From JADJXV01 sp964527785 (lineage in GTDB: Bacteria; Bacteroidota; Ignavibacteria; Kapaibacteriales; UBA961): 53,598 bases of DNA. The stretch covers positions 1 through 53,598 of the forward strand of contig CAZGNO010000021.1 of NCBI GenBank assembly GCA_964527785.1, in the 5' to 3' direction. The notes under the pieces are model-generated. The model saw only the letters and a program-made list of their open reading frames with translations, was not told the origin of the DNA and did not search any database. The translations under genes and the position numbers were made by a program. Below, piece after piece: positions 26,101 through 35,500 of the stretch (positions are counted from its first letter, which is position 1; the number at the start of each line of letters is the position of its first letter).

Positions 26101-26136
26101 AAGCCGGTAAGTAAATGCTTGCGGGCTTTTTTATTG
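26101..26136 (+). terminator. Intrinsic terminator after the cytochrome c gene
   Basis: AAGCCGGTAAG (26101-26111) pairs with CTTGCGGGCTT (26118-26128) with one mismatch and one wobble, followed by TTTTTATT. Confidence 0.8.
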
Positions 26137-26255
26137 GGAAAGTTATGAGATAGGCAAAAGTTGATAACTAAGCTCAGCTCCAGATTTCGGTGATAATATT
26201 GCTTATTCTGTGTTACTTAAGTACTGGGACAGATTAAATTGCTAAATTTAGTTCA

Positions 26256-26354
26256 GTCATTCTGAGCGTTAGCGAAGAATCTCCGTATGCTGTTCAGTCC
26301 AGTTTTTGTAGTGCATAGCTGAGATTCTTCAGTCGAAGACTCCATCAGAATGAC
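26256..26354. repeat. 99-bp inverted-repeat element
   Basis: The left arm starts GTCATTCTGAGCG and includes GCGAAGAATCTC. The right arm runs GAGATTCTTCAGTCGAAGAC through to CAGAATGAC. This is the same family as the 12541-12740 element, with a shorter spacer. It lies in the 415-bp gap 26079-26493, which otherwise holds a terminator and AT-rich promoter sequence (TAGATTTTG near 26459). Confidence 0.75.
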
Positions 26355-26493
26355 AGCTATTCGAATAATACGATTATTTTTGTCCCCTTACTTATATATA
26401 AATAAACGTTTTTTTGTTAACTTACAGTATCTTACCTGATTCTATGGGTATTTATCTGTAGATTTTGTACTTTACCATCATTCAGGAATTATT

Positions 26494-29223
26494 ATGAATT
26501 TTCGCTACATTTTGGTAGTTATTGCTTTACTGATACTTACTGCTGCATCTATTTTTTCCAAAGAGCCTGATACCAAACTTATTACTGCTGTTCTTGACAG
26601 TTCTAATTCAGGTACGGAATTTTATTTCTCATTTCCTCCCTGTTATGATGGCCAATCTCCGGGTACGAGTAACTGCCGTGTAATCATAGCTTCAACAGTA
26701 CAACAAAACATTACATTAGAAATTCAGTCCTTAAAATTTAAGGGAACCAAAATGTGTAAGGCAAATGATGCCATTGAGTTTACAATGGGTGCAGGTGCGG
26801 TGCAGCCCTACGAGAAATCCGGGACAGCACCTGCTCCACCGGAAAAAGTATATCCCGGAGCTGCAATTCATGTGTCTGCCCAATATCCTGTAACATGCTA
26901 TGGTGTAAATCTCTATAACTATTCTTCCGAAGCTTTTCTCGCATTACCTGTATCTTCTCTTGGTAAAGAGTATATTGTATCTTCATATACGAGTTCCGTC
27001 ACAACATATAATTTTACATCAGAGACTACAATTAGTGCTGCGTATGACAGCACTGTGGTTTATTTTGAAATGGGTGGTACTGCCACTTCTGAAACCTCAG
27101 GTGGAGTAAAATCTGGAAAAACAACAGCCCCTTTTGTAATGAATAGAGGTGATGTAGTGTGCATTGCAACTAAAGCTGTGAATCAAGATCTTTCTGGCAG
27201 CAGGATAACTGCAAACAAGCCCGTAGGTGTTGTCTCCGGCAACCAATTTGCAAGTGTTCCGGTTGAAGATATGTCACGCAGTTTTATTATGGAAATGGAG
27301 ACTCCTGTATTTGCGTGGGGTAAGGAATATCATGTAACACCACTTTTTGGTCGTCAGAAAAATCCTCTGATCCGTATTTATGCCAAAGAGAAAAACACTA
27401 AAGTTTATCGAGATGGAGAGCTATGGCTTAACCTTCCTCGTTCTTCGCGATTACTTGATAATGGGTATGTAGAACGGCGTTCATTCGACGGTCCACCAAA
27501 AGCAGTTGTTATTACTGCCGACAAGCCGATTTATGTAGTAATGTATAATCACGGGCAAGGGGATGATACCGCTTCAATTGATCCCTTTCAGTTAACACTC
27601 CCGCCGTTTGAGCAATATCAAAAAGAAGTAATATGGTGTACTCCCGGAGCTGTATTCGGTAATTACATTAAGAATCATTATATAAATTTGTCATATCAGT
27701 TAGCAGCTAATGATTCCATACCCGACGATTTTGAATACATAATATCATTTATCGGGACTTCGACATGGAAAAAGGTTAGTGAGCGATTTGGAAAAGCACC
27801 CGGATATTTATTTTCTGTTAACGGTCAGAAATACGCTTGTAAGCAGATACAATTACCATACGAGTCCACATACCTTTTTAGAGCTAAAACACCTTTTGGT
27901 GCTTATGCTTATGGGTTTAGTCCAAACGGTTCTTACGGGATGCCTATAAGTGTAGGATTAAATAATTTGGAAATTATAGACTCGCTCGCTCCCCGACCTG
28001 TATGGTCGCTAAACTGTGACGGTTCGGTTAGTGATGGTACAGTCAGTGATTTTCCTTCTGATTCTTTGAAACAATCGCATTTAGGGTTTATCTCTATGAT
28101 TAAGGACTCAAGCTCTAATTATATATTTAGTTATGACAGTACAAAAACATTCATAGCAGGTAAAACCAAAACCACTGATTGGAAATTAAAAGTAATTGAC
28201 CAAAGAAAACCTGCACGCGCGTTTTTGGTATTTAGCGACCATTCAGAGAATGATACGACAATACTTGTTGAATACAAAGGAGTGGATTTGAGAATAGAAG
28301 AGGGAGATACAATAAACCTTGGTGTTGTTAAAAAAGGTGAGAAAAAAATCTTTAGTTTTACTGTTGCTACTTATGGCACTCAACCGATTACGATGAGTCG
28401 ACTTGAGCTTAAAGACAATCAACAGGGTTTCACTATTAACAATACCCTACAAATGCCATTTACTCTCACTCCACCAAATGCTGAATACCCGTTAAGCGGT
28501 GATTTTATTAATACTGATGATGGTGTATACCATGACCAAATTGCAATTGGTGATTCCTGCTTATTGTTTTTTGAAACTATTCTCAAAGCTGAAATCGCAA
28601 GTCCCGACATCAAAGTGGATGACTTTGATTATGGTGCTAAGACCGCAGGAACAAAAACAACGTCTCAACAACTTCAAATTAGAAATAGAGGAAAAGTGGA
28701 TTTGGTGCTTACAGGTGATGATCACCTCATAGCTTTCGCAGGTACTCCTTTTGAAGCAAATAGTTGGGTTGCGAACTACCCCATTACCATAAAACCTTTT
28801 CAATACATTACATTCAATGTTGATTTTGCACCACAAAATGCAGGGGATTTTTCAACAAAAGTGACCTTCTCGAGTGATGCAAAAAGAGCCGATAGTGTTG
28901 CAGAACTTAAGGGAAGCGCACTACCTGTTGGTGTGGCAGAAGGTGGAGCAAACTCACAATCAATCCATTGCAAATTAACCCCTCAACCAATTCGAGAAAA
29001 TGCAGTACTGGAACTGTCAATGCCTACCAGCCAAAGATTGACGATTACTGTAATAAATATGCTTGGTCAGAAAGTAGCGACGATAGCAGAGAATGCGATG
29101 TTGGAATCTGGCGTACATACATTCCCAATTTCAACAACCGGCTATTCAAGTGGGAATTACAGTATTGAAATACGCCCTACGGTTGGGGAGACTGTGATTC
29201 AGAAGATGACGGTGGTGCGGTAG
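26494..29223 (+). CDS. T9SS-sorted IgGFc-binding-domain surface protein
   Basis: The 909-residue protein has a signal peptide (cut near SIFSKE). A long N-terminal region (about 35-370) matches the IgGFc_binding domain: GTEFYFSFPPCY, SSLGKEYIVSSY, ITANKPVGVVSGNQFASVP and FAWGKEYHVTPLFGR. Two abnormal-spindle/HYDIN-like beta-sandwiches follow, with LGVVKKGEKKIFSFTV at about 610 and FDYGAKTAGTKTTSQQLQI at about 710. A T9SS sorting domain (about 830-909; VINMLGQKVA, GNYSIEI, KMTVVR) ends it. In bacteria this domain occurs in adhesin-like proteins; actual IgG binding is not implied. It is probably anchored on or released from the cell surface. Confidence 0.85.
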   Translation: MNFRYILVVIALLILTAASIFSKEPDTKLITAVLDSSNSGTEFYFSFPPCYDGQSPGTSNCRVIIASTVQQNITLEIQSLKFKGTKMCKANDAIEFTMGAGAVQPYEKSGTAPAPPEKVYPGAAIHVSAQYPVTCYGVNLYNYSSEAFLALPVSSLGKEYIVSSYTSSVTTYNFTSETTISAAYDSTVVYFEMGGTATSETSGGVKSGKTTAPFVMNRGDVVCIATKAVNQDLSGSRITANKPVGVVSGNQFASVPVEDMSRSFIMEMETPVFAWGKEYHVTPLFGRQKNPLIRIYAKEKNTKVYRDGELWLNLPRSSRLLDNGYVERRSFDGPPKAVVITADKPIYVVMYNHGQGDDTASIDPFQLTLPPFEQYQKEVIWCTPGAVFGNYIKNHYINLSYQLAANDSIPDDFEYIISFIGTSTWKKVSERFGKAPGYLFSVNGQKYACKQIQLPYESTYLFRAKTPFGAYAYGFSPNGSYGMPISVGLNNLEIIDSLAPRPVWSLNCDGSVSDGTVSDFPSDSLKQSHLGFISMIKDSSSNYIFSYDSTKTFIAGKTKTTDWKLKVIDQRKPARAFLVFSDHSENDTTILVEYKGVDLRIEEGDTINLGVVKKGEKKIFSFTVATYGTQPITMSRLELKDNQQGFTINNTLQMPFTLTPPNAEYPLSGDFINTDDGVYHDQIAIGDSCLLFFETILKAEIASPDIKVDDFDYGAKTAGTKTTSQQLQIRNRGKVDLVLTGDDHLIAFAGTPFEANSWVANYPITIKPFQYITFNVDFAPQNAGDFSTKVTFSSDAKRADSVAELKGSALPVGVAEGGANSQSIHCKLTPQPIRENAVLELSMPTSQRLTITVINMLGQKVATIAENAMLESGVHTFPISTTGYSSGNYSIEIRPTVGETVIQKMTVVR

Positions 29224-29263
29224 GTATTTTGTGTCTCTTAAGTTTGTATCCTGTTACATTTCG

Positions 29264-29291
29264 TAGAGTGGGGTTTTTAAACCCCACTCTA
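29264..29291. terminator. Bidirectional terminator hairpin
   Basis: TAGAGTGGGGTTT (29264-29276) pairs perfectly with AAACCCCACTCTA (29279-29291) between two convergent genes. The two-base loop (TT) is tight, so a few inner pairs probably open. Confidence 0.8.
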
Positions 29292-29308
29292 TTTGGTTTT
29301 TCAAATTC

Positions 29309-29710
29309 TTAATTATTCTTCGCACCCTCCGTTACCCATACCCTCATCCCCTTCTTCTGATTTTCATTGAATACTTGATAATACGTCGCTCTGTGTGGCA
29401 GGGTTCCCTCTATTGTTTGGATGAGCGTACTCTTATCAGGGTATTTGGGGATTATTAAGCCCGCGTGTTGAAACATTACACTATAGCTGGTAAGGCGGAG
29501 ATTTCCTGCTGCACTTTCATCGTTATGGCATCCGATGTATGCGCAACTCAGAGACAGCAAGGGGAATACCTGACTTCGGTAACTAACATTTGAATCAGGA
29601 AAAACAACGTCGGAAGGGTCGGTGATTGTATTGCTATCGCACGAAACTATCATCATAATCACCATACAGACAAATGCACCTGTAAGTATTTTTTTAACGA
29701 AATTGGACAT
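29309..29710 (-). CDS. Lipoprotein with CX4CH cytochrome-like motif
   Basis: The 133-residue protein has a lipoprotein signal peptide ending MIVSC (Cys24). The mature part carries VFPLLSLSCAYIGCH, a C-x4-C-H motif in the sequence context of small cytochrome c-like domains of the type IFxxxCAxxGCH, often annotated as planctomycete-type cytochrome c. Whether haem attaches to the four-residue spacing is unproven. The gene starts 13 bp after the panB stop codon and is probably co-transcribed, although the functions are unrelated. Confidence 0.75.
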   Translation of the reverse strand: MSNFVKKILTGAFVCMVIMMIVSCDSNTITDPSDVVFPDSNVSYRSQVFPLLSLSCAYIGCHNDESAAGNLRLTSYSVMFQHAGLIIPKYPDKSTLIQTIEGTLPHRATYYQVFNENQKKGMRVWVTEGAKNN

Positions 29711-29723
29711 ATTTCAATTCTTT

Positions 29724-30578
29724 CTAATAACTTTCACTTTCATTGGGAAAATCCGAAGCACGAATATCATCCCCATAGCGTGAGACAGCCGAATGAATTC
29801 TTTGATAAAGATTATCATATTGCCGCACAAAGCGCGGATTAAAATCCACAGTCAGACCAAGCATATCTGTATAGACAAGGATTTGCCCGTCGCACATCGC
29901 ACCGGCACCGATACCTATTGTTGGGATACTGATCGAGGCAGTTACTTGTGCTGCGAGACCGCTTGGTATTTTTTCAAGAACTATCGCGAATGCTCCAGCT
30001 TGTTCCAATAGTTTTGCGTCATGAAGTAATGTAGCGGCTTCGGCTTCATCAGTTCCGCGAACTCTATAGCTGCCGAATTGATTGATACTTTGCGGGGTAA
30101 GCCCCAGGTGTGCCATAACGGGTATTCCTGCCTCGGTCATTCGCCGTACTGCTTCGGCTACCCGCTCTCCGCCTTCAATTTTTACTGCACTGGCACCGGC
30201 TTCTTTCATCAGTCGTCCTGCATTGCGGAATGCTTCTTCAGGTGAAATTTGATAGCTCATAAACGGCATATCAGCGATAACCATTGCCCGTTTCACACCT
30301 CGGTTCACGGCGCGAGTATGGTAAATAATATCTTCGAGTGTAACCGGAATGGTGGTTTCATGTCCTTGCACTACATTTCCCAAGGAATCACCAACCAATA
30401 TCACATCTACTTTTGCTTCATCCAAAACTCGGGCTATCAATGCATCATACGCAGTAAGACACACTATTTTTTTACCCTGTTTTTTCATATCAACAAGCCG
30501 TCTGGTCGTTACACGACGGAGTGGTGCGGAATGACTGTGCTGCTGTGATTCTGCGTGTGACTCTTCGTTTGTACTCAT
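29724..30578 (-). CDS. panB: 3-methyl-2-oxobutanoate hydroxymethyltransferase
   Basis: PanB transfers a hydroxymethyl group from 5,10-methylene-tetrahydrofolate to 2-oxoisovalerate, giving ketopantoate, the first committed step to pantothenate and CoA. The 284 residues include CLTAYDA, the metal-binding segments VGDSLGNVVQGH (Asp64), VIADMPFMSYQ (Asp103) and AVKIEGG (Glu135), then VMAHLGLTPQSIN, a catalytic-Glu region VLEKIP, and IPTIGIGAGAMCDGQILVY. The family core begins at about residue 22 after a His/Ser-rich extension. No other pan genes are in the window. It is divergent from the glycosidase gene. Confidence 0.97.
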   Translation of the reverse strand: MSTNEESHAESQQHSHSAPLRRVTTRRLVDMKKQGKKIVCLTAYDALIARVLDEAKVDVILVGDSLGNVVQGHETTIPVTLEDIIYHTRAVNRGVKRAMVIADMPFMSYQISPEEAFRNAGRLMKEAGASAVKIEGGERVAEAVRRMTEAGIPVMAHLGLTPQSINQFGSYRVRGTDEAEAATLLHDAKLLEQAGAFAIVLEKIPSGLAAQVTASISIPTIGIGAGAMCDGQILVYTDMLGLTVDFNPRFVRQYDNLYQRIHSAVSRYGDDIRASDFPNESESY

Positions 30579-30752
30579 TTGTATTTCTCCCTGAAAATTC
30601 TTGTAGTATTTGGGGTTATTCGTATCCCGATTTCAAAAGGGATTTGCCGTCTTGATGCCGCTTAGACACATAAAGCTACGTTCAAATTACAAACCTACAC
30701 ATAATTTATTCATATTCTTCATCTGCACTGATGATGCTAGGTCGTTACTTCG

Positions 30753-30760
30753 TAAATTTG
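30753..30760 (+). promoter_or_regulatory. -7 promoter element of the glycosidase gene
   Basis: TAAATTTG matches the Bacteroidota TAnnTTTG -7 element about 35 nt before the start codon. No TTG was found at the expected upstream distance, so the assignment is moderate. Confidence 0.45.
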
Positions 30761-30794
30761 CAGTAAACATTAATTTCTATTATTCCGGTACTCT

Positions 30795-32354
30795 ATGAAT
30801 ACTTCGCCGTTTTATCGCCTTGCCGCAAGCTGTGTCATGCCTAATGTTTCCGAAGATAAATACTCTGTTGATAATGATTATCGTGAGAATATACATCGTC
30901 TTGCATCTAGTGGTATAGCGGGCTTTTGTGTCTTTCAGGGAAAACTGGAAGAAACCAGGACAATGATTACAGAGCTTCAAAAAATTGCAAACGGGACATT
31001 ACTCATGAGTGCTGATTATGAATACGGATTGCCAATGCGATTGGAAGGCGGAACGGCATTCCCACAAGCAATGGCAGTAGGTAAAGCGAATGACACAGCA
31101 ATGACACGAAAAATTGCACAAGCTATTGCACGTGAAGCACGGGGAATCGGTATTCATTGGAATTTTGCTCCTGTTTGCGACGTTAATTCCAATCCTAAGA
31201 ACCCTATTATCAATATCCGTTCGTTCGGGGAGACATCCGAAGCTATTACTCCGCATATAGTAGCAATGATTGAAGGAATGCAATCCGAAGGTGTACTGGC
31301 GTCTGCAAAACATTTCCCCGGTCACGGTGATACTGCGGTTGATTCCCACCTTTCACTTCCGTCTCTCACGTATAGTCTTGACCGCTTGGAACAAACAGAA
31401 CTACCACCGTTTCGAGCTGCTATTAGTGCCGGAGTACGTTCGGTGATGGTTGCACATCTTGCTGCACCAACCCTTGTAGCCGAAGGCAAAAAACACCTTG
31501 ATGACAATTCTCGATTTCCAATCGAAGATAATACACCTGCATCGCTTTCTCGTGCAGTTACTACAGGATTTCTAAGGAATTCATTGAACTTTCGAGGACT
31601 GACTGTTACTGATGCTCTCGAAATGCAGTCAATTACGAATCACTATTCGAGTGGAGAGGCAGCAGTACGGGCTATGGATGCGGGGTCGGATGTTATTTTA
31701 ATTCCTGATAATCCCTGGGAGGCAATCGAATCACTCGCCCGCGAAGCCGAAACAAATCCACATTTCGCAGCAAGATTGCGCGAAGCTGCTACACATATTG
31801 AGGAGGCAAAACAATGGTGCAAACAAATGGCTACAACACTTGAATCAAAGCCGATTTCACTGGAAGAACACGGTACACTTGCGCTTCAAGTTGCAAAAAA
31901 AGCTGTAAAAATAGAAGACTCTGCCCATACTCTTCCTCTTAGACAGTATGAAACATTTGCTGCATTTGCTGTGATGCAGGATGAGAATATTCAGCCGGGT
32001 GCGGAGTTCTTCCATTATCTTGCGCAAGTTGTGGAAAGTGACTGCGATTTTGGTTTTCTGGATGCCGCAATTACGGATAATGAGGCGACCGCTCTGGCAG
32101 GGCAAACTGCTAGTGCTGAGGTCATCGTCGTTGCACTGTTTATGAGGGCAAAATCTCATCGGGGAACAGTGGACGTTCCGGCACATCTTGACCACGCTCT
32201 TTCACTGATAGCGAACGGAAGAAAAATTATAGCCGTCCTTTTGGGTAACCCGTATTTGCGGGATACGATTCATGCCGATTGCTATGTAAGCACATACTCC
32301 GATTCAACCCCGGCAATAGGGGCTGCTGCGCTCGCTCTTGGCGGGAAATTATAG
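30795..32354 (+). CDS. Glycoside hydrolase family 3, beta-N-acetylhexosaminidase (NagZ-like)
   Basis: The 519-residue enzyme has the GH3 TIM barrel: DYEYGLPMRL, NFAPVCDVNSNP, KHFPGHGDT (172-180), the Asp-Ser-His dyad at 183-185 typical of NagZ-type acid/base catalysis, and the nucleophile Asp273 in LTVTDALEM. A second domain of about 170 residues follows, as in the longer NagZ forms. It should remove N-acetylglucosamine from peptidoglycan fragments in cell-wall recycling. No signal peptide is visible, so it is probably cytoplasmic. Divergent from panB. Confidence 0.9.
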   Translation: MNTSPFYRLAASCVMPNVSEDKYSVDNDYRENIHRLASSGIAGFCVFQGKLEETRTMITELQKIANGTLLMSADYEYGLPMRLEGGTAFPQAMAVGKANDTAMTRKIAQAIAREARGIGIHWNFAPVCDVNSNPKNPIINIRSFGETSEAITPHIVAMIEGMQSEGVLASAKHFPGHGDTAVDSHLSLPSLTYSLDRLEQTELPPFRAAISAGVRSVMVAHLAAPTLVAEGKKHLDDNSRFPIEDNTPASLSRAVTTGFLRNSLNFRGLTVTDALEMQSITNHYSSGEAAVRAMDAGSDVILIPDNPWEAIESLAREAETNPHFAARLREAATHIEEAKQWCKQMATTLESKPISLEEHGTLALQVAKKAVKIEDSAHTLPLRQYETFAAFAVMQDENIQPGAEFFHYLAQVVESDCDFGFLDAAITDNEATALAGQTASAEVIVVALFMRAKSHRGTVDVPAHLDHALSLIANGRKIIAVLLGNPYLRDTIHADCYVSTYSDSTPAIGAAALALGGKL

Positions 32355-32466
32355 TAAGAGCAATCCATATCATATCTAAGACTACGTTTTAGATATTATG
32401 TGAATATTTTGATTGTGATACAGAAAAAGATGTAACCAAATGATTTACAGTTATGTTTCTCTAGGA

Positions 32467-32492
32467 ATTTATGTAAATTCGCATAATTCACA
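32467..32492 (+). promoter_or_regulatory. 26-bp upstream sequence shared by two metalloprotease genes
   Basis: This sequence is identical over 26 bp to the reverse complement of 24499-24524. It ends about 33 nt before the start codon of the second metalloprotease gene. Either duplication or common regulation would explain its conservation. Confidence 0.55.
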
Positions 32493-32524
32493 AGCTAACC
32501 TCTTACATGATAGTGGAGTAACCC

Positions 32525-35500
32525 ATGAAAACTATACTCATTTTTTGTGTGATTTTTGTATTCACAGGTATCGCTGCACATGGTCAATGTGTTCAATATC
32601 CGGTTCCGCTGGCTGAGAGAATAGAAGGAGCAACTGTGATTGTAGAAGGGAAAATTATTTCTCAAACGAGTTTTAAGGCGGGAAGCGCGGGAATGATTTA
32701 TACCCGTTCGGTTGTGGATATATATAAGATTTTTAAAGGGCTGACGGGAAACAAGTTAAACCAAATAGAAATAACCACCGAAGGCGGAATATTTGGAAAT
32801 GAAGCAGTCAGGGTATCCCCTTCGACACCTCTATCAATAGGTCAGACAGGTGTTTTCTTCCTGCAAGAACACTCAAAAAATGATGATTTCAAAGGGCTTG
32901 AACCGTTTGCATGGGGACAGTGTGTCGTTTCGTATGATGAACAATCACATACAGTTTCTGATATTTTCGCAAAATATTCAAACCCGAATTATCTTTACAC
33001 TGCCATCACCAAGCTACTTGGCAATCCTTACCGCGAAGTACAAAATTATCAAGAAAAAAAATCTTCAATTGATAAATCGGCAAGAACTCTTGCGGCTAAC
33101 GTAACCGGTTTTACACCGACTACAATAACAGCGGGGACAGGAACCACACTTACAATTAACGGTTCAGGGTTTGGTAATTCATACTCAGGGCAAGCGGCGG
33201 TAGCATTTAGAAATCCTGATGACGGTGGTGCCAGTTATGCAACGGCAGGTGCAAACCGTATCGTATCATGGAACGATAATCAAATCCAAGTAAAGGTTCC
33301 TGAATTAGCAGGTACGGGAACAGTGCGTGTAACGGGCGTGGATGGTACACAATCTACTTCTGCCGGAACGCTAACTGTAGATTACTCCGTATTTGATGTA
33401 ACAGACGGGAATGGAGCAGCTCAACAAACATATCTGGTAAACTCGAACGGTAATGGCGGCTATACACTGACATTCAATACAAATTTTAATAATAATGCCG
33501 ATGCAAATGCTGCTTTCAAGCGGGCATTGAAGTCATGGCGGTGCAATACGTATGTAAATTATGCAGTAGCAACCGGAACGAGTGCGATAAATTGTAATAA
33601 CGGTACGGACGGCGTCAATATCGTCACCTTCGATGATAACTGTGCACTCGGGACGGGCGTATTAGGTGTTTGCTATACCTATTGGTCAGGATGTAATACC
33701 ACATATTGGCGATTAAGAGAATTGGATTTGGTATTCAAAGCCACCGCGCCGAACGGCGGCTGGAATTTCGGACCGGGAGCGACAACCGGAAACCGATATG
33801 ATTTCCAATCTGTAGCAGTCCATGAACTTGGACACGGGCATCAACTTGGGCATATTATTTCCAACGGCAAGGTAATGCACTATGCTTTGGGGGCAAATTC
33901 CGATGTTAGAACACTTAATGCAGTAAGTGATATTGCAGGTGGAACTGATGTCGTGGATCGAAGCATTAACAACAAACCCTGCGGTCCGACGGCGATGGTC
34001 AAACTTACCGCCGGAACTTGCGATGTAGGTATTCCCCCAACCGCTGCATTTACAGCAACACCCCTCCAAGGATGCGTGCCTCTTACAGTCAATTTTACCG
34101 ACCAAAGCACGGAAAGCCCTACATCATGGCTTTGGGATTTCAAAAATGACGGCTCGGTTACAAACACTACACAAAATCCAAGCTATACCTATACTGTACC
34201 GGGCACATATTCCGTAAAACTTACGGCAACGAATGCAAGCGGCTCGAATTCACTCACCAGAACAAATTATATCACAGTTCATTCTCTTCCGACAATTGAT
34301 GCAGGGACGAATCAAAGTGTTTGCTACGGAACAAATATTCAGCTTGGGGGCAGTCCGACCGCTACCGGTACAACTCCGCCCTATACATACGCATGGGCTC
34401 CGGTAACAAACCTTGACAACCCGACATCGGCTAATCCGACTCTTACGGCATTATTTAGTATTCCTACAATTTATACTCTTACCGTAACCGACGGGAGGGG
34501 ATGCGTTTCGCAGAAAACAGTTTCGATCTCTACATTCCCGCGTACTGCTGTCAATGCAGGAAGTGATAAATCTCTGTGTTACGGCAGCGGTATCGGTATA
34601 GGTGGGACACCCACTGCAAGCGGAGGCGCACCGCCTTATAATTATTCATGGATTCCAAATATCGGATTGGATAACCCGACAATTTCAAATCCGATTGCTT
34701 CTCCGACAGTAAATACTGCCTATGTAGTAACTGTGACAGATGCTAATAACTGCGTTGAACGCGACACCGTAGCAATTACAATGTATGCTCGTGCTATACC
34801 AAATGCAGGAACTGATAAATCTGTATGTATAGGTTCGTCAGCACCGATTGGAGGAACACCTGCAGCTACAGGGGGAACTCCTCCCTACACATACCTTTGG
34901 AGTCCTGCGACAGGACTTAACGCAGTTACAAACGCAAATCCTGTTGCAACGCCTGCTATTACAACCGATTACATTCTTGTTGTGACGGATGCTAACGGCT
35001 GTTCAACACGCGATACAACCAAAGTAACGGTAAACTCCCTGCCGACCCCGACAATTATAGCAACCCGCCCGACAGCTTTCTGCGAAGGCGACAGTACGAT
35101 TCTAGATGCTGGTATATTCAAGTCATATCTTTGGTCAAACAACCAGACGACCAGAACGATTACAGTCAACCAAGCGGGAAGTTATACGGTAAAGGTCATC
35201 AATACAAATGATTGCGAAGCTACTTCACCGCCGATTGCCATTACTGTCCATCCAAAAACTACACCGGCAATTACTTCGCAAAAACCTACAACGTTTTGTG
35301 AGGGTGAAAATACGGTACTTGATGCGGGAACGGGATTTAAGACCTATCAATGGTCGAATGGAGCTACTACACAAACCATTACCGTAACACAAGCGGGTGA
35401 CTATAGTGTTACTGTTACTAATGCTAATGATTGCAAGGCACAATCAACTCCAGTCAATATCAATGTCAATCCCAAGCCGAGTGCCGTTATCAGCGGGCCT

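Noticed and set aside
26494..29223. True immunoglobulin-binding protein
   Set aside because: The domain name derives from a vertebrate protein; nothing in this bacterial sequence supports antibody binding.
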